The position numbers and the translations under genes were made by a program. From Thecamonas trahens ATCC 50062 (lineage: Eukaryota; Apusozoa; Apusomonadida; Apusomonadidae), in the NCBI RefSeq assembly GCF_000142905.1, contig NW_013657670.1, positions 87,498 through 115,426 on the forward strand: a stretch of 27,929 nucleotides of DNA, given 5' to 3'. Positions 10,301 to 19,541 of this stretch are shown here, in pieces. The notes below the pieces were generated by a model. It saw nothing but the letters and a program-made list of their open reading frames with translations. It searched no databases and was not told the origin of the DNA. Within the stretch, counting starts at the first letter, position 1; every line of letters starts with the position of its first letter.

Positions 10301-13300
10301 GTGCCAAGGTTGCCCAGCGCCACGTCACCGCCGCTCCCAGCAGCTCCGTTGCTCTTCCATACCACCTCCTCCAATCGCACCATCTCCGGCAGCGGAAGCA
10401 GGCCTGGCGTGTGTAGCGCCATCAGCCCTCCACCGAGTCCGCCGTCGCCCGACGCCACGTTGCCGATGAGCGCACAGCCTGTCATCGTCAGTGCTCGCGG
10501 CTCAAACGCGGCCACGCCGCCGCCACCAGAGCGCGCATCGTTGCCAGTAAACGTGCTGTTGGCAAGCGCCAGCGTGGTCATCTGGCTCAGCAGCCCACCA
10601 CCCCACGAGCTCGCGCTGTTGCTCGTCAATGCCAGCAGCGAAAGAGCGCCGCTCGCGGTCGAGCCGGCGTCGACGTAGAGCCCGCCGCCAAGATCCGAAG
10701 TGCACTGCTCGAAACTTGCGTTGCGGAGTGAAAAGACACTCGCCTCAATCCCAATGCCTCCGCCAAGCAGCGACGATCTGCAGCTGTGAACATCAAGCCT
10801 CTCCATCTCTACCTCGGTCCCAGAAATCCACATGCCGCCTCCCGACTCGAATGCAAAGTTGCTACGGAGCTCAACCGCGACCAGAGCCATCGACTTGCAG
10901 AAGGCAACGTAGAGCCCGCCGCCACGCGAGCCTGCAGAGTTGCCGCTCACATGCGAGTTGCTCAGACCGAGCCTAACTCCGCTACGGCTGAGCTCACTCG
11001 CGCTTCGCGGCACTGTCGCGTCAAGGTATGCACCGCCGCCTGCAAACGCAGCGTTAGAAGTGAGGGCGAGCCGGGCGAGATACGGAAGCGACGCCGTAAT
11101 GTGCAGCGCACCTCCCAGCATGTGGGCTGAGTTGGCGGTAAAGGATGCATCGCGGAGCTCGAGCGGGACGCATCGCGAGCAGTGAAGCGCGCCGCCCTTG
11201 ACACCGCGGTTGCCAGTAAAGGTGGCATTGGCAATGACTGCGTCGGAGCCGGCAGAGCCTTGAATTGACACCGCGCCGCCAAGCCCACCGTCGGGCAGCG
11301 ATGCCACGTTTGCTTCAAAGACCGAGTCGCGAATATGAATTGTCGAGTCCAGCGCCGCCACAGCACCACCAAAGCCACCAGTATTGTTCACAAAAACTGA
11401 GCTCGATATGCGTGCCGACATGGTCGTGCCTGGCAAGAGTTCGGCACCCGATGCGGCGTTGGACAAGTCGATGTACAGTGCGCCACCGCCGGACGCATCT
11501 ACCAAAACGTTGGATTCGAACCGGCAGCGGAGTACCTCGATCATGGCGATGAATGAGTACATGACCCCGCCCTGCCGTGTCGCCGAATTGTGGCCAAGGG
11601 TCGAGTCGATTAGAGCCAGGCCCGAGTGCTCCACGTACAGCGCACCGCCCTGCGAGCCACGTGAATGCTCGATGACGCACGAGTCAAACGTAACTTGGAT
11701 CCCGCCGTGGGTTCGCGGCTCCGAATCGAGCCAGAGCACACCCGCCGAGTCGGATGCAACATTGCCGCTAAAGTTGCACGCCACAAACGCCACGTTACTC
11801 ACCTCGTCTGCATACACGGCGCCGCCACCCGAGGCCGAGTTGCCGACCAGCACCGATCCAGTCATTGTGAGGCTGCCAGAGCCCTTGTCAAAGTGAAGTG
11901 CCCCGCCAACTGAGCCTGCAGTGTTGTGCATGAAACTACAGCCAACGACCCGACTCCCAGCCGTACCAGCTACGTTGAGAGCACCACCCGCTTCAGCTGA
12001 GTTGCTATCAAAGACCGAGCCAATCACCTCGAGAGGCGCGCCGTCAAAGACCGAAATGCCACCGCCATCAAACTCGGCCACGTTGCGCGCAAAGGTGCAG
12101 TTGACAAGAACAACTCCTGAGCTTGCGCCAATGATGACGATGCCAGCGCCGACTGCCGGCTCGGTGGCGCCGCTCACGGAGTTGTCTTCGAAAACGCTTC
12201 CCCGCACATGGCCGGATCCGCACGAGGTGAGTGAGAGCCCGCCGCCGCGGTAGCCATGATTGCCAGAAAAGGAGCACAGGTCAATGGTCACAGAGCTTGC
12301 ACTCGAGGCTGCCACACCGCCGCCGACAAGGGTGTCGGGTAGGCCGCCAGTGACACCGTTCCGCCGGAGCACCACATCTGTGAGCGCTAGCCTCCCGTCG
12401 CTCACATACACGCCAGCGCCAGTCGTAGTCGCCATGTTGTTCTCGATAAGCGATGCCTGCACCACCACCGATGTCCCGGAGCCCGACGCAAAGACTGCAC
12501 CGCCGTGACTGCCGCCCAAGTTGCGTCTAGCCACGAGGCGATGCGCTGCGAGCTCGCTAGAGCCAGTAAGATGTGCCACACCGCCCGAGACGCTCCCAAC
12601 GTTGTCCTCGCAGGTCACATTGTCAAGCGTAAGCACTGCGCTGCTGATCTCAAACACGCCACCAAGTCCATAGCCTGTAGACGCGGTGTTTCCGCTAAAC
12701 ACGCTTGAGCTGACCGAAACGTCTGCGTTGTCGGCGGCATACAGCACGCCGCCGCCACCAGAGGCCGAGTTGTAGCGAAAGACGCTCCGTTCGAGCACGA
12801 CCGACGCACCCGGGACAGCGGAATCGACCGAGATCACACCCGCCCAATCGCCGGCATTTCGCTCGACAGTGCAGTCGCTCATGCGGAGGCTTGACGAGTC
12901 GGCGACGGTGATGACCGCCGGAGACGCGACCGAATCGACCAGCACGCACCTGTCGCAAACAACTGCTCCGGAATCGCCAGCAAGTGCAATCCAGGCCGAA
13001 GACGAAGCCGAGGCAAAGCCAGTCAGAGTCACATTGCTCAGAACGAGTCTTCCACCATCAACAGATGCTAGCGGGCGTAGACCGACAAGATCGATGCCCG
13101 AGAAGGAGACGTTCAGCGCCGAGTGAAGGTCCTGCAACAGCGGGGTATCACTGGCATCGACACAGGTCCAGGTCACATCCCCAGCATCATCGGCTTTGAT
13201 CCAAGAGAGTAAGGTCAGCGAGGTCGGAGGCGACCACGAGCTTCCGCTACATCCGGTGTAGGCGCCAGTCTCAAGTCGGACCACAACACTAGCAGGAGGC

Positions 13301-13452
13301 GACGGAGATGCGTTGGCAGCAGCAGCAGCGGCGGCGAGGACGTCGGCCACAGTGGGATGGGTGGCTGGGGAGAGTGTGAGAGTGGTAGAGCCGACGGTGT
13401 GGGCGAGGAGCAGGAGAAAGGTGAAGAGAGGAAGGACGGAGAGTGGGGGCAT
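7354..13452 (-). CDS. Giant parallel beta-helix, Cys-rich, multi-pass membrane surface protein
   Basis: I chose the ATG at 13450-13452 because a clean signal peptide (MPPLSVLPLFTFLLLLAHTVGS) follows at once. An in-frame ATG 27 codons upstream (13533) would bury it behind a Thr/Pro/His-rich leader. The product is about 2,032 residues. From the N-terminus to nt ~9600 it consists of many repeats of about 20-30 residues of the form S-x-F-x-x-N-x-A-x-x-x-GGG, like pectate-lyase-fold and chlamydial polymorphic membrane protein repeats. Cys-rich ephrin-receptor-like modules follow at nt ~9300-8870 (CEACQAGTFSP, CTACDDGSYS, CSQCESGF). About nine membrane helices occupy nt 8865-7770. A Ser/Arg-rich cytoplasmic tail with a Gly/Pro/Leu stretch ends the protein. 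No intron is needed. It is probably a plasma-membrane adhesin or sensor; ligand unknown. Confidence 0.88.
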   Translation of the reverse strand: MPPLSVLPLFTFLLLLAHTVGSTTLTLSPATHPTVADVLAAAAAAANASPSPPASVVVRLETGAYTGCSGSSWSPPTSLTLLSWIKADDAGDVTWTCVDASDTPLLQDLHSALNVSFSGIDLVGLRPLASVDGGRLVLSNVTLTGFASASSSAWIALAGDSGAVVCDRCVLVDSVASPAVITVADSSSLRMSDCTVERNAGDWAGVISVDSAVPGASVVLERSVFRYNSASGGGGVLYAADNADVSVSSSVFSGNTASTGYGLGGVFEISSAVLTLDNVTCEDNVGSVSGGVAHLTGSSELAAHRLVARRNLGGSHGGAVFASGSGTSVVVQASLIENNMATTTGAGVYVSDGRLALTDVVLRRNGVTGGLPDTLVGGGVAASSASSVTIDLCSFSGNHGYRGGGLSLTSCGSGHVRGSVFEDNSVSGATEPAVGAGIVIIGASSGVVLVNCTFARNVAEFDGGGISVFDGAPLEVIGSVFDSNSAEAGGALNVAGTAGSRVVGCSFMHNTAGSVGGALHFDKGSGSLTMTGSVLVGNSASGGGAVYADEVSNVAFVACNFSGNVASDSAGVLWLDSEPRTHGGIQVTFDSCVIEHSRGSQGGALYVEHSGLALIDSTLGHNSATRQGGVMYSFIAMIEVLRCRFESNVLVDASGGGALYIDLSNAASGAELLPGTTMSARISSSVFVNNTGGFGGAVAALDSTIHIRDSVFEANVASLPDGGLGGAVSIQGSAGSDAVIANATFTGNRGVKGGALHCSRCVPLELRDASFTANSAHMLGGALHITASLPYLARLALTSNAAFAGGGAYLDATVPRSASELSRSGVRLGLSNSHVSGNSAGSRGGGLYVAFCKSMALVAVELRSNFAFESGGGMWISGTEVEMERLDVHSCRSSLLGGGIGIEASVFSLRNASFEQCTSDLGGGLYVDAGSTASGALSLLALTSNSASSWGGGLLSQMTTLALANSTFTGNDARSGGGGVAAFEPRALTMTGCALIGNVASGDGGLGGGLMALHTPGLLPLPEMVRLEEVVWKSNGAAGSGGDVALGNLGTVEVSRSSAHGSGAVGNAGSWYVHQTQRVTLVSSTISGAGAGGVGGGMVVSASNVTLGRGSSVMGCSASAGGGVWVELSEGPTMLTLGNSAKVTGCLAFEAGGGGIGCGTVAGVASASAQQCVVVRGGVVANNVASRAGGTGGGVAVFDRGSWAWLDSGAVVSGNTADVGGGVYSVVAEAGLAASSGVIGNSAELYGSEVASAAAEVVWDVVPAARTVSGVTLLPRAGSGGLTRIRASLRDGYGQRVVGPAVAGSMLELTMASADALLSGSTAVPVDEKCGCGEWDDVVLVAAEVAAARQLVVEAVSGLEEVVRGVVGVDQEPCTSSGREIVDTGLAYPVCTVSCEPGSFATTVQVAISGTKQSLTETRCEACQAGTFSPVRGQAECTACDDGSYSERGARGCASCPLGAVCAGGVLRTQAGYWYDSERGAFVACAVAAACPGGARNGSCGAGYVDGSYVCSQCESGFERAGSTCVSCGPVWQSVLVLLVVICLVVAVVGRAMMTVSETTDLAVILKVLINFTQMTALLMRLDVFGDRSGTVGLLGVFDLAQGMLGSFHELQPAACLFRWSIFDAFVSTVLLPVVVLVGVAFGCAVAFVCVRRGWTSWRPRSHGLDGDDGVGVADGLVRTFLHAATVAFFLLHTTLVLQSLNMLVCRTDIRRLEVDISVECLSRRHRPYFVAAIVTLVVYGIALPLGAGAVLWRERRVLRSSAFVSVAFGFLYSGYRAQHWYWEFVVVLRKVAGLLIVVFVESPLHQVGLAMLLVVLSIVLQSRQMPLRSRLLNGMELSSQGAMVVTLVGGLFLSGANSGSHAAPVVLPNLAVAIALVVANGGVMAFIVFMLGRELSPRIKAKIIPCYKVTVETMADVAEFLHEHSVGSFKGMRRSSSRADGGGSELVRLAAAERVRRAEMGMSVPPLPSPSVRGSSGASGRLPLLPLLPPLVGQRPLPPPTGFESASTSSGCEDESWSSCSKDEDKDRSEG

Positions 13453-13604
13453 GTGAGTATGGGTGGAGTTGGGTGAGTGGGAGTGGCCGGGGGGTGCCGT
13501 GGGCGCGGTTGGCGTGAGTGTTGTCGTGATCACGATCGTGCCGAGCGTGACAGGTTGGATGAATATAGATGCAGCGTGAGCGGCGTGATGCGATGTGATG
13601 AGCT
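13453..13604. other. Short spacer between two minus-strand genes
   Basis: This 152-base spacer holds the start region of the beta-helix gene and the 3' end of the Arg/Ser-rich gene. It also contains the alternative in-frame upstream ATG of the beta-helix gene (13531-13533). No other feature was seen. Confidence 0.6.
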
Positions 13605-16600
13605 TTACTTGGCGTCAAAGTCGAGCTCATAGTATGTGTGGGTGGTCGGGTCGAAGAACAGCTGCATGGCGGCGTCAAAGTAGAGCGAGAGGTTGCGCTC
13701 GCGCGAGGTTGCGGCGGGTGAGTTAAGGGTAAAGGTGTTCGAGGTGTTGGCGGTGCAGGTCGAGGCTGGCGAACCAACCGAGGACGGGATGCCATCAGAC
13801 GAGAGTCGCGCCACGGCTGGCTCACCGAGTGGCGGCGAGTAAGCGCGCGGGCCGGCGCGTGACAGAGCAAGCTGCTCGGAGCGGGCGGCGCGGTACTCGC
13901 TGGCGAGAGGCGCGCCGGTTGAAGGACGACCAAAGGCCGAAGCTACCGAGGCAACCGAACCGGCGGTCGGGGTGTGGATACCACCGGCCTGGCTGCGTGA
14001 AAGCGAAAAGGCAGCGGCGACCGAGACGGCATCGCTTTGGAGCGGCGAGCGCGGCGAGGTGCCTGGCGGGATGAGCGGCGGGTTGTGCGATACGTCGAGC
14101 ATGGGCATACCAGGCTGAGCGAGCCTCTCACGAGCGCGCGGTGGAATTGGCCGCGGCCGGACCGGCGCCGTCAGTGCTGTTGGCGTGACTGGTATGGACG
14201 GAGGTGTTGGTGGCGCGATGCGGGTGGCTGTCGAGTCAACTCGCCGCTTGCGCCGACGAACCCGCCGTGAACGGACATGCTTGGATGGGCCTTTGCGCGA
14301 ACCACGCCGGGACCTGCTGCGGCTTGGTGTCGACAGCGGCACAGAAGCGTTGTCGCTGGGCTGCGCGGGCTGAAACGGCGGTGCCGGCGACGACGAAAAC
14401 GACGAGTCAAGCGAGACGGGCGATGGGACGGTGTCGAGGGCGTGAGCGATGTTTCCGAGCGTCTGCCGGGCGTTGGGCGAGGACGGCGAGGCGATGTTCT
14501 GCGGACGGCGCTCCGGGTTTGTGTCGAGTGGCAATATGACAGCACCGAGCCGCTCGCGTGGCGGACGCGCCGACGCTGAGCAGCTTGACTTGTCTGACAC
14601 GTGCAGCGTGCTGGCGCCAGAAGTGATGGTAGGCAACGAGTGCTCCGACTCGCGGAGCGACAACGAGCTCGCCAACGGCTCCGAGCGGTCAGGTTGATGC
14701 GACGGGCGCGACGAGCTTAACAGCGGTCGGGCGTTCGATGACGACGTCGACGACAGGCTCAGGGTTGGGCTGCGGTTCGATGGTGTGGCCTCGACAATGC
14801 CTGCGCTGTCGTGGGACGGCACCGGCGCGAGGACATCGCCAAGCAGCATCGAGCTCGACGGCGAAATGACCGGAAACGAGCCCATCTCAGAGATGGAGTC
14901 TCTCGACTGGTCGAGTCCAACCGCCGACGCCGACCGTGATTGAAGCCGTGCGTGCCACTCGAGGCGGTCGCGATCAAGGAGATGAGAGGTGTTGAGTGCC
15001 GACATGTTGGACATGTTGGAGACGTTCGAGAACGACGGCATGATGCCGGTGTCGCTCCCGGAGCCAGACGATACACGGCGCGCGCGCGCGACAAGGAGTC
15101 CTCGTGGAGAGAACCGCGCTGACGACGAATGCGAGAGGTGAGAGGTTGAGTGCTCGGAGCCGGTGTCGGTAGCGGCAGAGCGCGAGCCCACACCAGGGCT
15201 AGTGTCCACTTCACACGCTGCCTGCAGCGGAGCAGAATCTGAAGCCACTGACAGGTCCGAGTCGGGGCAGGTTTTCGAGCCAATCTCCGGGTGAGCGGCA
15301 AAGACCACCACGTCCGCGTCGGGAATGGAGCTTTCACACGACGGCGAGGGCAGCAGCGCAGCGCGTGACGAGTGCTGCGGCGTGGCAATGATCGAAGGCG
15401 TCGGCGGGCCGATAGAGATGTGCGGCGGGTTGCGATTGGTCGAGAGTTGGGACGATGGGGGAGAGAGGTGTGGCATCAGCGGCGCGGTTGGCAAATCGTC
15501 CATGACCGGCACGTCGTCGTAGTTGAGCGTCGGCATGTCGACCAAAAACGACGACGAGATGAAGCCTATCCCAAAAGACGACGCTGAGTGGCCCGAGCCG
15601 CCGGTACCGGGCGTGTTGAGCGTCGATTCAGTCGATGTCTGCTTTGCCAGCATCGACGGCAAGAAGCTCGATGGCGTTGCCGGCATCGACAGTGGATCCG
15701 ACTCGACGAGTGAACTGCTCGACTGTTCGGTGCCGTAATTAAGTACGCAGACAAGCGGCGGCGGGTTGCCAGCGGCGGACGACCTGGAACATTGGCTTGA
15801 CGTCGAGCTCGACGACGATGAAGAGGAGGAAGAGGAGGGCGGGGATGCGAGCGAAGAGCCAAAGCTCGACTCGTCGTCACTCGAGTTGGATGCTTGCCGC
15901 AAAGGAGGTGGGTCAGAGTCGGAGACCGGCCCAGGAGAGGCCAGTTCAAGCAACAACGACGACGGGAGGTCATTGGTCGACGATGATACCGGCGCTGGAA
16001 GTTCAGGCGTACACGGCGAGAGAGTGGCGGACTCGTCTTGCTGGGCATGGGTTGGCTTGGGATCGACAGCGGGTGGGGAGTCCGGTGCGGGGAGTCCGGC
16101 GCAGTTAGCGGCACTGGCGACTCGTGTTGGGCATGGGTTGGCTTGGGATCGACAGCGGGTGGGAAGTTCGGCGCGGGGAGTCCGGCGCAGTTAGCGGCAC
16201 TGGCGACTCGTGTTGGACATGGGTTGGCTTGGGATCAACAGCGGGTGGGCGCCTTGGAACACGTTCTCGGGTGTCGGTGAGACGGACGTCGACTCGCTGC
16301 CACCGGTGTAGCCGAGTCGCTCATCGTCAACAGTCCCACTCTCAGATGAGACGTCCGAGTCTGCTCCAGACTCTTCAGTGACTGCCCTCGCGTGCGCGGC
16401 ATGCATCGGCGCCCGATGGGCAACGTAGATCGGCGCCGGGACATGGTACTTCAACTTGATCGGCTCATACGGGAGCGACGCCGGTCTGGCGTCTGGGCTC
16501 CGGTGAGCAGCATAGCTCGGTGTTGGAATTCGTGGCGCGTCTGGGCTCGAGCTCAGCAGCATCTCAAGCGAGAGCGCCTTGTTGGCACTGTGCTTAGCAC

Positions 16601-17117
16601 GACTCGGGATCCGGACCGGCGCCGAGTCCGCGACGAGCTGCGGCGAACCAAGCGGGAGCTTGGCAAGAGAGAGTGGTGCCGGGCGGCGGCGGCGACGTGC
16701 ACTGCGCGACCGACTGCTGGTGCGGCTCGCCCCGCGCCCACCACGAGCGCCATCACTGAGCCGAGCACAGGAGCTGGTGCTCGCCACGGTAGAGGCTGGC
16801 GAGCGGGAGCGCGAGCTTGACCGCGATAGCGACGATCCGGAGGTGACATGATTCGCTAGATAAGTATCAAAGCCGCCAAGTGTGGCAGCAACCAGCCCAG
16901 CTTGGTCCTGCGGCAGTGAGCGAGGCCGCGCACGAGAGCGAGTGCCAGCCGAGAACGACTCACTGCCAGCCGAGCCAGCCTCATGATACGGAAGGGAGCG
17001 AGGACGGCTGCGGCGAGGACGAGAACGGGGACGAGGGCGAGTAGCTGCCAGAGAAGCAACAGCTTGGCGTGGTGGTGCAGCTGGCAAGGTGTCTGCCGTC
17101 TTGGAAGACACCATCAT
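13605..17117 (-). CDS. Arg/Ser-rich low-complexity protein with OCRE-like C-terminus (proposed exons 16263-17117, 13605-16040)
   Basis: Two long stretches in the same frame are separated only by one TAA at 16191-16193, inside an 86-bp tandem repeat. Treating 16041-16262 as an intron gives about 1,096 residues. The N-terminal third has RS-type runs (SRSSSRSRSPAS, TSSRSRSARRRRR). The middle is Ser/Pro/Thr-rich and disordered, with a basic patch (KHVRSRRVRRRKRR). The last 30 residues, LSLYFDAAMQLFFDPTTHTY followed by YELDF, look like an OCRE aromatic repeat (Y-x-D...YDP-x-T...YY). RS tracts and OCRE motifs occur in splicing factors, so a nuclear RNA-processing role is inferred. The start at 17117 (Met-Met-Val-Ser) is a judgement: the frame stays open to 17501, but that DNA has non-coding composition. 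The intron is unproven. Confidence 0.6.
16039..16250. repeat. 86-bp tandem repeat, about 2.5 copies
   Basis: Equivalent bases recur at 16047, 16133 and 16219, a period of exactly 86. The copies are nearly identical, with a handful of substitutions. Because 86 is not a multiple of three, each copy is read in a different frame. On the minus strand the junctions between copies contain GCCGCTAACTGCG, which holds both an in-frame stop (in one copy) and a branch-site-like CTAAC. Confidence 0.9.
16041..16262 (-). other. Proposed intron holding the 86-bp repeat
   Basis: A 222-base segment from AAC|GTGTTC (16262) to GCCCAG|CAAG (16041) falls on codon boundaries at both ends. It removes the only stop that interrupts the Arg/Ser-rich gene, and it encloses almost the whole tandem repeat with its two CTAAC sites. 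Its donor (GTGTTC) is weaker than those of the other introns in the window. This is an inference. Confidence 0.4.
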
Positions 17118-17603
17118 TGTCTTTGGAAGCCTCTCTTGTACCGGAGAAGCTCCCGCACCTCGCCCTCTTTCTCGTCTACGCACATGGAGGACCTGCCCAT
17201 AGGGAGAGCTCTCCAGCGACCTTCTTGGTACCATACCACCGTAAGGAAGAGGCAGACTTGGGGAGCTTCCCAAAGAAGGGAAGGATGGGGGGGGGGGGAG
17301 AGGGGAGGGGAGGGGGGGGTGGAGTGAGCCGGTGACGACAACTCGCAAGGGAGAGGGAGCAAGAAGGGGGGAGTGACAGGGACATGACGTGACCATTGAG
17401 TTGGGAAGGAGACGGAGTGTGTGTGGGGGGGAGGGGGGGGGGAAGAAAAAAATTGTTGTAAACACCCCCCCCCCCGTCAAACCAGCCTGGCGTACTTGCA
17501 CGCTTTTCAGGTCGAGCTCGATCTCCCGGTCTCAGCCCCTCGCCCTACCCCCTCGCCCCGCCCCTCGCCCTCGCTTACCTGCACGCCCATCTCCGGTTGA
17601 ACT
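17118..17603. other. Divergent promoter region with G and C runs
   Basis: This region lies between the start chosen for the Arg/Ser-rich gene and that of the PX-DJ-1 gene. It contains a 12-base G run at 17287-17298, further G-rich purine sequence to about 17445, and an 11-base C run at 17465-17475. A reading frame continuous with the Arg/Ser-rich gene crosses it, but its composition is non-coding. Closer to the ATG at 17604 the sequence is CTCGCCC-rich. Confidence 0.5.
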
Positions 17604-18821
17604 ATGGCTGGAGTGCGGCCGCTGGATGGACTGGTCGACGCGATGGTGGCGGTGACGGCCAATGTGACCGACTACGAGGTGGTGGACACCAGGGGCGAGG
17701 GCGGTGAGGCGTACGTGGCGTACAAGGTCGAGGTGGCCGCCGAGCAGAGTCTCAGCTGGACGACTGCACATCGGTTCTCGCGGTTTGTGGCGCTCGATAG
17801 ATTTGTTCGCAAGACAATCCGCGCGCAGGGATGGGCGATGATCCTCCCAAAGCTGCCGGAGAAGACCTGGTTGGCGTCGTCGGCGCGATCGCCCGAGGTT
17901 ATCGCCTCGCGAACGGTAGCGCTCAATGCGTATGTGAGCGCGCTGGTAGATGCTCCGCAGCTCGTCGCGCTCTTTGAGGTCTCGGTCTTCTTTGACATCG
18001 GCCGGCATGTACTCCCACGAACTGCGCGGGTCTTAGCGGTGCTCGGCGATGCTGAGTTTGATCCCACCGAGGTCGCCGTCCCGTGGAAGGTCATGATCAA
18101 TGCAGGCATCGAGGTGGTGTTTGCGACCGAGACCGGCGCCACGCCCGAGGCCGACACAATGCTCACTCGTCCGGGCGGTGTTGGTCTCCCGCTCACCGCA
18201 TCGCTGGACATGGAGCCGTGGGCAAGGGAGATCTACTCTGACATGGCGGCGAGCGCAGGCTTTACCACGCCGGCGACGTGGGCCGACGCTGGCGAGCGGC
18301 TCGGTCAGTTTGCCGGCCTGCTGCTGCCGGGCGGCCACGCACCAGGAATGCGGCAGTATCTTGAGTCCGAAGCGCTGCAAGCTCTGGTTGCCGAGTTCTG
18401 GGCCACCCGGGTCGAGGCGTCGACAGGCGTGGTAGGCGCCATCTGCCACGGCACGCTCCTGCTCGCGCGCGCCACCCATCCGGGAACCGGTGAGTCGTGC
18501 TTGGCCGACGGGGTGGCGACAACGTCACTGCCAAAATCGTCCGAGCGGATGGGCTACATGCTCACATCGTGGAAGCTGGGCAAGAGGTACACGACCTACG
18601 ATGTAGCGTGCGCCGATGAGGTCAAGTCGTTTATGCACGCACCACAGGAGCATTTTGCGGCCGGCCCGCTCATCCTCGGAGGCCGCGGAACGTTATTCGA
18701 TGACAGCGCTGCCTTTGTGGTCCAGGACGAGCACTTACCGTACGTCTCGGCGCGGTGGCCCGGCGATGCGTGGCTGTTTGGCCGGCGGATGGCCCAGCTC
18801 GCGCTTGCACTTGCGCCGTAA
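17604..18821 (+). CDS. PX domain fused to DJ-1/PfpI (class I amidotransferase-like) domain
   Basis: The 405-residue, intronless protein has two domains. Residues ~22-132 form a PX domain: HRFSRF (R57) supplies the first phosphate-binding Arg, PKLPEK is the Pro-rich loop, and R103 is in the place of the distal binding Arg. PX domains bind phosphatidylinositol 3-phosphate on endosomes. Residues ~141-405 form a DJ-1/PfpI fold: GLLLPGGHAPG precedes the nucleophile elbow AICHG with C281 followed by H282, and the C-terminal part (VVQDEHLPYVSARWPGDAWLFG) resembles bacterial PfpI/Hsp31-like proteins. DJ-1 relatives include glyoxalase-like, deglycase-like and chaperone proteins, so the activity cannot be named. 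The fusion implies that a stress-related hydrolase-like domain is targeted to endomembranes. It ends 32 bp from the convergent ATP23 gene. Confidence 0.85.
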   Translation: MAGVRPLDGLVDAMVAVTANVTDYEVVDTRGEGGEAYVAYKVEVAAEQSLSWTTAHRFSRFVALDRFVRKTIRAQGWAMILPKLPEKTWLASSARSPEVIASRTVALNAYVSALVDAPQLVALFEVSVFFDIGRHVLPRTARVLAVLGDAEFDPTEVAVPWKVMINAGIEVVFATETGATPEADTMLTRPGGVGLPLTASLDMEPWAREIYSDMAASAGFTTPATWADAGERLGQFAGLLLPGGHAPGMRQYLESEALQALVAEFWATRVEASTGVVGAICHGTLLLARATHPGTGESCLADGVATTSLPKSSERMGYMLTSWKLGKRYTTYDVACADEVKSFMHAPQEHFAAGPLILGGRGTLFDDSAAFVVQDEHLPYVSARWPGDAWLFGRRMAQLALALAP

Positions 18822-18853
18822 GGCGGTGAGAGGAGGGCGAGGGAAGGAGGGAG

Positions 18854-19541
18854 CTACGGCGCGTAGTCAAACGGGCGTGTATCGTTGTAGCACGCGTCCC
18901 ATGCAGTTGCGATGGCCTCGAGGCCCTTGGAGCCCTGGCACGCCGGGTTTTCCTTGACAGAGAGCGCGGCACGGCGGCGGACACAGGCGGCCTGCTGGCC
19001 CTCGAGGTTAAAGTTGCCGCGATTGAATTCGTTGGCCCAGCGGCACTCGCCAGAGAGATTTGCGGCGCGGATCTCGGAGCAAGCATGCTGGACACAGTTA
19101 GTCCAGTCCATGAACGCGCGGCACTCGTCGTAGGCGTGGACGAGCTCGTGAACGATGGTCTCCTGGACTTGCGCATACGAGTCGATCTGGTTCGCACACA
19201 AAACAATGCCATCCTCCGGGTGAAAGCCACCCCGGACCGACCGATCGCACTGCGAGCAGAAGATGGCCGACTCGGGCACCGGGCAGCCGGCCTTGCTCAT
19301 GTGCTCGAACATAAAGACCACCGTAGGATCTGCGAGACCGCCACCGCCACATTGCCGTCCATCGGCATCATCATCAGCATCATTAGCCATCACCATCACC
19401 ATTGCCTCTCATCATGAGTCCCTGCCTCCTCCCCCCCCCCCCCCCCTCCTTTCCCCTCTCCCCTTCCTACATACCCTGCATGGCCTTGGCCCGCCACTTG
19501 CGGCAGTCTGCAAACTCCTCCGACTCGGGAGGGACAGCCAT
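18854..19541 (-). CDS. ATP23: Mitochondrial inner membrane metalloprotease ATP23 (exons 19475-19541, 18854-19329)
   Basis: Splicing 19475-19541 to 18854-19329 gives 180 residues, usual for the family. Exon 1 begins MAVPPESEEFADCRKWRAK and joins through an in-phase Asp codon to DPTVVFMFEHMSKAGC, as expected for Atp23. The peptidase M76 active site HELVH is at residues 83-87. The family signature HAYDECR, DWTN and HACSEIRAANLSGEC follows, then CVRRRAALSV and a C-terminal DTRPFDY. Conserved Cys pairs (FCSQC and others) match proteins that fold in the intermembrane space. Atp23 trims the Atp6 precursor and helps assemble the ATP synthase Fo sector. No classical presequence is present, consistent with disulfide-relay import. 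Start and splice are well supported by the family pattern. Confidence 0.93.
19330..19474 (-). other. Intron of ATP23
   Basis: The sense-strand donor is CAGG|GTATGT and the acceptor is CTCGCAG|AT, 145 bases. It carries a 16-base G run in the sense strand (C at 19431-19446) and lacks a pyrimidine tract. CTAAT and CTGAT candidate branch sites lie upstream of the acceptor. Splicing completes a G|AT Asp codon. Confidence 0.88.

Noticed and set aside
17118-17501. N-terminal extension of the Arg/Ser-rich protein to an ATG at 17501
   Set aside because: The extension translates G/C-run and purine-rich DNA into Pro/Ser/Leu low complexity. A start near 17117 is more likely, though not proven.
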